Source: Triparma columacea (lineage: Eukaryota > Sar > Bolidophyceae > Parmales > Triparmaceae). Taken from it: a stretch of DNA of 13,545 bases. Under the pieces are notes generated by a model. The model did no database searches. It saw only the letters and a program-made list of their open reading frames with translations, and had not been told where the DNA came from. The position numbers and the translations under genes are program-made. The DNA lies in the NCBI GenBank assembly GCA_030267965.1, contig BRYA01000585.1:1-13545 (forward strand), given 5' to 3'. This document shows positions 1-6,786 of this stretch, piece after piece (the first letter of the stretch is position 1; each line of letters opens with the position of its first letter).

Positions 1-216
1 TACCCTTTACACACCTTTTACCCTTTACACACCTTTTACCCTTTACACACCTTTTACCCTTTACACACCTTTTACTCCTTACACACCTTTTACCCTTTAC
101 ACACCTTTTACCCTTTACACACCTTTTACCCTTTACACACCTTTTACCCTTTACACACCTTTTACCCTTTACACACCTTTTACCCTTTACACACCTTTTA
201 CCCTTTACACATCTTT
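1..216. repeat. 18-bp minisatellite, 12 units
   Basis: Twelve head-to-tail copies of TACCCTTTACACACCTTT run from the first base of the window to 216 in perfect 18-bp register. Unit 5 (73-90) is a variant beginning TACTCCTTAC, and unit 12 (199-216) has ATC in place of ACC near its end. All other units are identical, so the array is young or homogenised. It begins at the window edge and probably extends to the left. Confidence 0.97.
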
Positions 217-294
217 CACTACCAGATCAAAAAGTAACGGTTATCGTATCCTACACTCTTTAAACACTTTACCTTCACACACACTTTACCTCTT

Positions 295-640
295 CACACA
301 CCATTCCATCTTATTCCCTCCTCTCTTCTACTCTCTCTCCTTAAATTCTCTCACTCTTCTCTACAACTACACTCAACCTCCTTCTATTCATCTTTATACA
401 CATCTACTACACTTACACACACCATTTTATCTAATACCCTCCTCTCTTCTACTCTCTTTCTCCTTAACTTCTCTCACTTCTCTCCAAAACTACATTCACC
501 CTTCTTTAACTCATCTTCATACACATCTACTACACTTACACACATCATTCCACCTTACACCCTCCTCTCTTCTACCCTCACTCCTTAATTCCTCTCTCTC
601 CCTCCACAATTACACTCTCCCTTCTTTTTTTAATTCCCTT
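295..640. repeat. Degenerate tandem repeat, period about 122 bp, three copies
   Basis: The core CCCTCCTCTCTTCTA recurs at 316, 437 and 560, giving spacings of 121 and 123 bp. Each core is followed by a similar CT-rich stretch, then CATCTACTACACTTACACACA-like sequence (last copy decayed), before the next core. Copies differ by substitutions and small indels. No open reading frame of note is carried. Confidence 0.85.
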
Positions 641-915
641 ACACATCTACTACATCTCCGTTATACTCACAAATCATTTTAACACTTCCACAACTCTTCA
701 AAACTCCATACACATCTACTACATCACCATTATACTCACAAATCACTATAACACTTCCGCAACTCTTCAAAACTCCATACACACTTACTACACTTCCTTT
801 ATACTCACAAACCAATATAATGCTGCCACAACTCTTTAAAACTCAATACATATCTACTACACTTGCTTTAAACTCACAAACCACTATAATACTCCCACAA
901 TACTTCTACTACTCC
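641..915. repeat. Degenerate tandem repeat, period 69 bp, about four copies
   Basis: The anchor CATAC/AATAC recurs at 707, 776 and 845 with exact 69-bp spacing, and the ACACATCTACTACAT element at 641 is the preceding copy. Each unit contains a CATCTACTAC-like start, ATACTCACAAA, a CACTATAA-like box and AACTCTTCAAAACTC. A further partial and decayed copy may extend to about 960. The CATCTACTACAC element is shared with the 122-bp family, so the two blocks probably share origin sequence. Confidence 0.85.
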
Positions 916-1039
916 TTCGCAATACTCACAAACCACTATAAATTCCCTTAGTACTCAACATATACCTAAAACACTTTCAAAATATTCACAACTATAACAA
1001 ATCAAATCGTTCATCCTACAAATGTTGCTGCCCTATTAG

Positions 1040-4000
1040 CTACTCCTCATCCTCATCTTCAAGCGGCACAACACTGCTTACTTTAGCCTTCCAACCTCCC
1101 ACCCCAACAATATCTCCATCATCAGTGCCTCCGACACTTTCTTTTCTAATACTTGATCCCAAAGCACCTGCCAGACCACCCTTCGATTCAGCATCAACAC
1201 TAGCTCTCCTAACACTCTCTCTTCTTCTAGCATCTCCATCTGCTGGAATAAACTCCTCTGGGACACTTGCTTTCCTCACATCAGTAAACCAATCTTGCTG
1301 CTCTTCTTCCCATTTTGCCCAGTTCGTTTCAATCCATTTTCTCAATTCTCCTTCAATTGAGACCCAGTGATGCCTGGAAGTTTCAAATATGCAAATCTTA
1401 ACAGCATCGCCTTCTCCTTCAAGGAAAAATGACATTGTCTTATCCTTTGATCTCTGTGTACTCCAGAAGGTGTGCCAGTACTTCCTCTCAATGTTCAACA
1501 AGAAGACAGCAAAGCATAGGATAGTCATTAGAATGAAATTACTCACAATTGATGAAGCAATATCAATAGCTCTCTCATCAACATAAGGTGAAGCTACATA
1601 TATTGACACTGGTAGGCTCCCCATTGTCAACACAAGACCAAACAACCAATAGGCTCCTCCTACTTCATTAGGATGTCGAAAGTGTACCATTGAAGTGAAG
1701 TCTACAATGATCTTTATGATCACTCTTAGCAAAATGCTACTCACAATTTCTATGTTTCCTCCCAATGGTAGCCAGTACCAAAAGTCTCCCCTCAAAATCT
1801 TGACCAAAAAGTACAGACCAAGGTCAGCTCCAATGTAGAGAGCGACCCAACTACCTCCCATCAACCCAAGAAGAACTATTGTTGTACACCTTATTATAAG
1901 CATCCCTGCTGACAACAGCATCATCGAAACAAACACTACTGATCTCTTGCTTGCTTTTGATGGTATATACCCATAAAAGCCTGGTGAAGTTTCTCTATTA
2001 GCAGGGTCTGTGTCCCAGTCATAACTAATTGTTGCAGAGGCAAAGCCTGTTGTAATTGCTGACACTGCAACTGAAAGCCATGCTGAAGTTCCAACATCTT
2101 TGTCATTAGTTGCTATAGCCATAAGTTGGATTATCACTCCAGGGATTGCCTCAGCAAACATCTCAACCGCTTTCATACCTGTCATCTCAAACATTGGGTC
2201 AACTGCATTCCCAACCTCTTGCTCTGCTCCAGTGGCTACCCTATAGGCATCTACTGCAGGCTTGTACCCAAGTAAGATTGGAATCCACTCCCGCAACACC
2301 CTCGTCATCCCTATCTTCCTGTTCTGTGCCCAAATAATGAGCATCTGAATGCCAATTGACGCCACTAAACTTGCCAGAGAAGCCTTAAAGTACCCATACT
2401 TCTCATCACTCCAAAACGTATGTGTCACATACACATCGGTCACCAAATCGACCATGCTTGTTGCAGCACCTACAGTGACCCTTGCTTTCAAGCCTAAGTT
2501 AGACTTCATAAATAGTCTTATAACAATTATCTCAAGCATGGGCCTTAACCACACTTGTTCATTCATGACCTCCTGCACTTCAGTGCATTGATGTGCCCAT
2601 TCATCAACAGCATGAGCAGCAGTTGCAGTGGTCAACATGACTGCTGTCATTGCACTCCCTATCTCCCACCCCCTGGCTTCCTCCTCACTCTGCATAACTC
2701 CCTCATTTGTTGCTCTCCTTTTAAGCTTGTTCATAACCACAGCATACAGCATAGTTCTCATGAACCCATGCTGCTCTGTAATCTCTCTCAGTGCCCTATT
2801 GGCAACAATGAATTCCCTCACAACCTCTACTTTACTGTCCCCAACAGTCCTTTTCTTCACTCTCTCCATCAGCTGCTCTCCAAACCTCCTCCCGTCCTGT
2901 TCCCTTGCTTCATTGGTCTTCAGCAGATTATCAAAGTAGTAAGCAGCATCGGTTGCCATGCTCAGGTGCTTAATTACACTCTTTTTGTTGGCAGCTTTTC
3001 CTAAACCCTTATGCCTAGTCATCATTTCAACGTCTGTCTTCATCTGGCCAGCCTCTGAGAACCTTACAGCTGTGAGATGCCCTTCATGTTCAACTGTGAT
3101 TACAAGTTTCTGGTTGTTGACTCTATGAAGCTTAAGCTGGGATTCAACTCTACTTTTAAGGCCCCAGAAGAACGCTGCAACTTCCTTGTGGGATGTTCTC
3201 ACAGATATTGAAGTCTTTCCCCATCCCATTCCCTTCTCTGCCTTTATCAATGTCTGCCCAGTCAACGCACTACTGATCTCTTGAGCTCCATGAATCGCTT
3301 CAAATTGACTTTCAATCCCTGGTGCTCCCTCAATTGCAATCTCCTGAAACTTTGCAATGATCTGCTGTCTCTTGAAGGCATCAATCTCTATGCTCTTATC
3401 AAACTTCTTCCGCAATTCAATCATGTTGCTTGCATACCCGGTTGACAAGCGATTCATGACAAAACTAGGCACAGAGCCCTTGATGTCCACCTTTGAAGCA
3501 AATGTGACTTTAGTCTGGGGAACACTACCAATGGTTGTGACTGCTTCAAACATCCAGGTAGTTCTGACTGTTGCAAGCACAGTATGAGAGCTCATTGGGA
3601 ATTCTTCATCAAGCAAGTTGGTGTCCTTGTACACGGTCCAACAGACCTTGTCTCCTTCCTCCTTTTGCCAGCAAATAAAGCTTCTCCACTCTCTATCAGA
3701 AAGCCCTCGTACCCCAAGACTCCTCCTGTTCAAATAAAGCTGTGAGTGGCCATTCAATTTCTTTGTTTCAATCGCCTTGTACTTCTTCCCAAGCTTCGCC
3801 TTAACCCTTGAATCCTTAATGAACTCATATGCCACACACTCTGCAAGTGAAGCATCTACGACAGTCTCACACACGCCAAACACCAGGCCTTCACCATCAA
3901 GGTGCCCAGTTTTCAACTTGACCCTTTGGTCTCGGGTCTTCACATTCTTGAGTTTCTTGTAACCCTTGCCTGCATTGCACTTTGTGTAGAACTCCTTGCC

Positions 4001-5914
4001 GTCCCTCATCACGGCCTCCTCATCCTTAGTATAATCTTGATGCTCATTCTTGATGATATTTGCAAGGTATTCCAGCGCAGCCCTGTCGATCTTGTCATCA
4101 CTCTGGTGAAACTTCTTCCGCAATTCAATCATGTTGCTTGCATACCCAGTTGACAAGTGATTCATGACGAAGCTTGGCACAGAGCCCTTGATGTCAACCT
4201 TTGAAGCAAATGTGACTCTAGTCTGAGGAACACCACCGGTGATTGTGACTGCTTCAAACAGCCAGGTAGTTGTTGCTGATGCAAGCACAGTCCCTGATCC
4301 AGCAGCACCGATTCCCGGGCTTACACGAGAAATTCCTGACCTTATGCTTGCAGTTCCTGTGTTTGCACGAACTATTCCCGATTTTTTTTGTTCAATACCT
4401 GCACTCAATGGGAATTCTTTGTTTAGCATGTCTGTGTCCTTGTACACGGTCCAACATTTCTTTTCTCCCTCCTCTGTCTGCCAACATCCAATTTGCCTCC
4501 ACTCCCTATCAGAAAGCCCTCGTACCCCAAGACTCCTCCTGTTCAAATAAAGCTGTGAGTGGCTGTTCAGCTTCTTTGTTTCGATCGCCTTGTACTTCTT
4601 CCCAAGTTTGGCCTGCCTCTGCCTTGATTCCTTCATGAACTCATATGCCACACACTCTGCAAGTGAAGCATCTATGACAGTCTCACACACGCCAACCACA
4701 AGGCTTTCACCGTCAACATGCCCAGCTTTCAACTTCACCCTGGGATCTTGACTCTTCACATTTTTGAATTTCTTGCTTGTCATGCAATCCATGTAGAACT
4801 TCTTGCCGTCGCTAATTAGCGCCTCCTCCTTGGCAGTGTAATCCTGGATCTCGTTGTTGATGATATCCACTGTCTGCAGCAGCTTAAAGCCGTCAATATC
4901 TCTGCTCTTGTCAAACTTCTTTCTCAAGTCTGAGACTTGTGCAAGAAACCTTGGTGCAAGCTTGTCCACAATGGAGGAGAAGAAAACACCACCAAGGTCT
5001 ACCTTTGTTGTGAAAGTGACTGAAGTTTGCGGCACACCTCCAATAGGGCCAAGTGGCTCAAAACCCCATACTGTGTGAATATTTACTAAAATATTCCCAG
5101 CCTTCACTGGAAAATCTACCTGAAGTTCATCTGTGTCTGCAAGATCAATGATAACTTTGCCATCATCTTGCTTGCACCAGGTAATTTTACTCCGACCATC
5201 ACGTGGAGCAAAACCAGGAAGACCAAGTTCTCTCGTTGTCACGTAGTAGTTGGTGTGGGGGTTTACTTTGATGACTTTCAAGAAGGTTATTCCATCTCTT
5301 TCTTTTGCGTTCTTTGTGTCCTCTCGATTGCCTAGTATTGAGAACTCATAGGCAGCACACTCCGCCACACTCGCATCAACCACAGTAGTGGCGACACCAG
5401 TCCCAATGCTTGCCCCATCAACATGAACTCGCTTCATCTTGACCCTCTCATCAGGACTCTTCAAATCGTCAAACTTCTCTCCCTTCTTACACTTCTCGTA
5501 GAACTCCTTCCCCTTCCTGATTGCCTGCTTCTCCTCCTCCGTGTAATCTTGTGGCTCGTTCCTAATTATGTTGGTGAGCGCCTCTAGCGCAGCTCGGTCA
5601 ATCTCCTCATCAGTCTGGGTGGCTCCGCCGATGCCTATAAGGGACGATGTGTTTCCCTCGGTTTTTTCCTCTTCCTCCATCGAATTTTCGTTGCCACCAA
5701 GGCTGTCAGGAGGATCGTCGACGCGAAAAACCCGTCCATTCTCCATATTATTGTCGTCGATAGAGTCAACAACAACTTCAGGAGCATCAAATATCCCCTC
5801 GCTCACCCCGCTGGTAAAGTCGATGGTTTTTTCATGGTCCTGGAGGCCATTCTCGACGTCGCTGCTAGCTACAATGTGCTTGTCCTCCTGCTGGGGGCTG
5901 TCTTTAGTGCTCAT
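1040..5914 (-). CDS. Multi-START-like protein fused to a polytopic XK-related-like membrane domain, 1,624 aa
   Basis: Single uninterrupted frame ending in TAG. I start at the ATG at 5914 (context AAAATGAG); the frame extends four codons upstream only to a TTG, not a plausible eukaryotic start. Order: acidic low-complexity N-terminus (about 1-100); three SRPBCC/START-like modules (about 101-336, 340-603, 607-840), each with a lead-in helix containing QDYT, a VDAS.AEC.AYEF segment and a terminal VPQT.VTF..KVD stretch typical of START C-termini; a shorter fourth copy (about 885-1060) keeping GWGKTSISVRTS; then about nine hydrophobic segments (about 1144-1474); and a charged tail with basic-Ser sites (RRRESVRRAS) and an EDEDEE end. 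The membrane part has MVDLVTDVYV in its first segment and EMFAEAIPGVIIQ, a layout that recalls XK-related lipid scramblases; this is inference from pattern. START domains bind lipids or other hydrophobic ligands, so a membrane-lipid role is plausible but unproven. The gene is intronless, unlike its neighbours. Gene identity is secure, the START-like call moderate, the XKR-like call weak. Confidence 0.85.
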   Translation of the reverse strand: MSTKDSPQQEDKHIVASSDVENGLQDHEKTIDFTSGVSEGIFDAPEVVVDSIDDNNMENGRVFRVDDPPDSLGGNENSMEEEEKTEGNTSSLIGIGGATQTDEEIDRAALEALTNIIRNEPQDYTEEEKQAIRKGKEFYEKCKKGEKFDDLKSPDERVKMKRVHVDGASIGTGVATTVVDASVAECAAYEFSILGNREDTKNAKERDGITFLKVIKVNPHTNYYVTTRELGLPGFAPRDGRSKITWCKQDDGKVIIDLADTDELQVDFPVKAGNILVNIHTVWGFEPLGPIGGVPQTSVTFTTKVDLGGVFFSSIVDKLAPRFLAQVSDLRKKFDKSRDIDGFKLLQTVDIINNEIQDYTAKEEALISDGKKFYMDCMTSKKFKNVKSQDPRVKLKAGHVDGESLVVGVCETVIDASLAECVAYEFMKESRQRQAKLGKKYKAIETKKLNSHSQLYLNRRSLGVRGLSDREWRQIGCWQTEEGEKKCWTVYKDTDMLNKEFPLSAGIEQKKSGIVRANTGTASIRSGISRVSPGIGAAGSGTVLASATTTWLFEAVTITGGVPQTRVTFASKVDIKGSVPSFVMNHLSTGYASNMIELRKKFHQSDDKIDRAALEYLANIIKNEHQDYTKDEEAVMRDGKEFYTKCNAGKGYKKLKNVKTRDQRVKLKTGHLDGEGLVFGVCETVVDASLAECVAYEFIKDSRVKAKLGKKYKAIETKKLNGHSQLYLNRRSLGVRGLSDREWRSFICWQKEEGDKVCWTVYKDTNLLDEEFPMSSHTVLATVRTTWMFEAVTTIGSVPQTKVTFASKVDIKGSVPSFVMNRLSTGYASNMIELRKKFDKSIEIDAFKRQQIIAKFQEIAIEGAPGIESQFEAIHGAQEISSALTGQTLIKAEKGMGWGKTSISVRTSHKEVAAFFWGLKSRVESQLKLHRVNNQKLVITVEHEGHLTAVRFSEAGQMKTDVEMMTRHKGLGKAANKKSVIKHLSMATDAAYYFDNLLKTNEAREQDGRRFGEQLMERVKKRTVGDSKVEVVREFIVANRALREITEQHGFMRTMLYAVVMNKLKRRATNEGVMQSEEEARGWEIGSAMTAVMLTTATAAHAVDEWAHQCTEVQEVMNEQVWLRPMLEIIVIRLFMKSNLGLKARVTVGAATSMVDLVTDVYVTHTFWSDEKYGYFKASLASLVASIGIQMLIIWAQNRKIGMTRVLREWIPILLGYKPAVDAYRVATGAEQEVGNAVDPMFEMTGMKAVEMFAEAIPGVIIQLMAIATNDKDVGTSAWLSVAVSAITTGFASATISYDWDTDPANRETSPGFYGYIPSKASKRSVVFVSMMLLSAGMLIIRCTTIVLLGLMGGSWVALYIGADLGLYFLVKILRGDFWYWLPLGGNIEIVSSILLRVIIKIIVDFTSMVHFRHPNEVGGAYWLFGLVLTMGSLPVSIYVASPYVDERAIDIASSIVSNFILMTILCFAVFLLNIERKYWHTFWSTQRSKDKTMSFFLEGEGDAVKICIFETSRHHWVSIEGELRKWIETNWAKWEEEQQDWFTDVRKASVPEEFIPADGDARRRESVRRASVDAESKGGLAGALGSSIRKESVGGTDDGDIVGVGGWKAKVSSVVPLEDEDEE
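3392..4894 (-). repeat. Internal tandem duplication of START-like modules 2 and 3
   Basis: Module 2 (about 4894-4106) and module 3 (about 4096-3392) are close copies at the nucleotide level. A 57-bp block is identical at 3694-3750 and 4507-4563 (spacing 813), and the block beginning AAACTTCTTCCGCAATTC recurs at 3401 and 4109 (spacing 708). The two spacings differ by exactly 105 bp because module 2 carries an extra insertion. Module 1 is much more diverged, so modules 2 and 3 split most recently or have been converted. Confidence 0.9.
4281..4406 (-). repeat. 21-bp tandem repeat, six units, coding a seven-residue repeat in START-like module 2
   Basis: Units start at 4281, 4302, 4323, 4344, 4365 and 4386. 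Read on the minus strand they encode SAGIEQK, KSGIVRA, NTGTASI, RSGISRV, SPGIGAA and GSGTVLA, a heptapeptide of the form x-S/T/A/P-G-I/T-x-x-x. The equivalent place in module 3 (3573-3593) has one unit, SSHTVLA, so module 2 has five extra units (105 nt). The same 105 nt (4398 down to 4294) is bounded by AG|GT and CAG|G, so an intron reading is possible. However, the segment lacks the C-rich tract of the other introns in this window and is fully explained as repeat expansion. Confidence 0.88.
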
Positions 5915-6470
5915 TTTGACACCCAAATTGATTTTCTTGCTGTATAACGGTGCGTAAGGGCGAAGGAATTGTCAGGACGGTGTAAATATTGGGCTAGTTG
6001 GGCATCTCGTGCGGTTTCGTCCCCAGTTCCAAGACTTGTTGGCTTGACCCCCTGTCCTAACCGCCCACAAATGCCATGGGATGCCCAAATTCGCTCAAAT
6101 TAGTAACACGTCAAAATACACAACCCACCCAAACGCACGCTCTACTCCGAGAGCAACAACTTTGGTCTTCAAAATTCACTACAAGAACGTCCTGTTTCAA
6201 AGAAAGTGCCTCGTCCCGACTCCTCGGGTCAGGGCCTGGCAAGCATTTCTCTCAGAGATTGTGTACGCTTATTTGCACCCTCACAAATACCCAAGCATAT
6301 ACCTCTTTATTCCACATCGACTCACCAATTTTACGATCGGTCTATCTCAGTCAGTGTAAGTGAAATCTATGAGATCCCAATCTCCTCCCCTCTTCTGGTT
6401 CCCTTCCCATTCTGGATCCTCTCCCTGTTCTTCTCTGTTGCTCTTCATTCCCGTCTCTCTCCTCTTTCTT

Positions 6471-6513
6471 CTCTCTCTCTCCCTCTCTCTCCCTCTCTCT
6501 CCCTCCTCCTTTT
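6471..6513. repeat. CT microsatellite with a 10-bp CCCTCTCTCT sub-repeat
   Basis: A CT run is followed by CCCTCTCTCT at 6481 and 6491, and CCCTCCTCCT from 6501. It lies upstream of the rightward gene and is probably promoter or 5'UTR sequence. Confidence 0.9.
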
Positions 6514-6614
6514 GGATTTTGGTTTTTTCTCGGTCTTTCTCGGTCTTCGGTCTTTTCGGACTTCAAACTTTCCCCATTTTCTCCTCTTCTCCTCCCCCTT
6601 TTTAAGATCTGAAG

Positions 6615-6724
6615 GTAACTCCCGCACCGCGTTAACGAGAGCTTTCATTTAATCTACTCAAATATAAAAAGTATTGCGATCTCGCGAAGTTAGAATCTTC
6701 CTCCTCCTCCTTCCTCCTCCGCAG
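6615..6724 (+). other. Candidate 5'UTR intron of the type II membrane protein gene
   Basis: GAAG|GTAACT at 6615 and a pyrimidine tract ending TCCTCCGCAG at 6724 would make a 110-nt GT-AG intron before the ATG at 6787. Size and acceptor resemble the coding introns of this window. There is no coding frame to test the junction, so the call rests on splice-site appearance only. Confidence 0.3.
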
Positions 6725-6735
6725 TCTCAGACTCT

Positions 6736-6759
6736 TCCTCCTCCTCCTCCTCCTCCTCC
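6736..6759. repeat. TCC trinucleotide microsatellite
   Basis: About eight TCC/CTC triplets in a row lie 28 bp before the start codon at 6787, in the presumed 5'UTR. A related interrupted CCTCCT tract lies at about 6699-6720. Confidence 0.92.
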
Positions 6760-6786
6760 AGAGCTGAAAGGGTTAAGAGTACAAAC

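Larger units (their letters stand above)
1..1039. other. G-depleted noncoding repeat field downstream of the START-like gene
   Basis: I find no gene here. Counting by eye, the + strand has only 13 G in bases 1-1020, none in 1-224 and none in 247-659. On the minus strand, which is the sense strand of the neighbouring gene, this is an almost C-free purine/T-rich tail. It consists largely of three degenerate repeat families (18 bp, about 122 bp and 69 bp) listed separately. The part from about 916 to 1039 looks like decayed 69-bp repeat and then unique sequence, and G returns abruptly at 1024, just outside the coding region. No canonical AATAAA was found on the minus strand immediately after the stop codon at 1040. 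It could be a 3' intergenic satellite, part of a long 3'UTR, or subtelomeric-like DNA. Confidence 0.85.
5915..6786. promoter_or_regulatory. Divergent intergenic region between the START-like gene and the type II membrane protein gene
   Basis: 872 bp separate two oppositely facing start codons, so both promoters should lie here. I see no convincing TATA box and no RNA gene. Bases from about 6405 to 6600 are pyrimidine-rich on the + strand, as expected for a core promoter/5'UTR of the rightward gene. A small perfect hairpin, CCCGA-CTCC-TCGGG, lies at about 6212-6225. Short open frames in the pyrimidine-rich part are low-complexity and not supported as genes. Confidence 0.6.

Noticed and set aside
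1..216. 18-bp array considered as a telomere or CRISPR array
   Set aside because: The units are directly adjacent with no spacers, and do not match common telomere motifs; it is a simple minisatellite.
2555..3004. 149-codon + strand frame opposite the START-like gene
   Set aside because: It is antisense to well-patterned membrane-domain coding sequence, and its composition is that of a reverse complement; no independent support.
5915..5926. Four extra N-terminal codons upstream of the START-like protein's ATG
   Set aside because: The frame would have to start at TTG, while an ATG with an A-rich context lies at 5914.
6212..6225. Small GC hairpin considered as part of a tRNA or other structured RNA
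   Set aside because: No cloverleaf, T-loop GTTC box or flanking stems could be assembled around it.
6081..6652. Several short + strand frames in the divergent intergenic region
   Set aside because: They are Ser/Leu/Pro-rich translations of CT-rich sequence, overlap one another in different frames, and lack any domain or signal.
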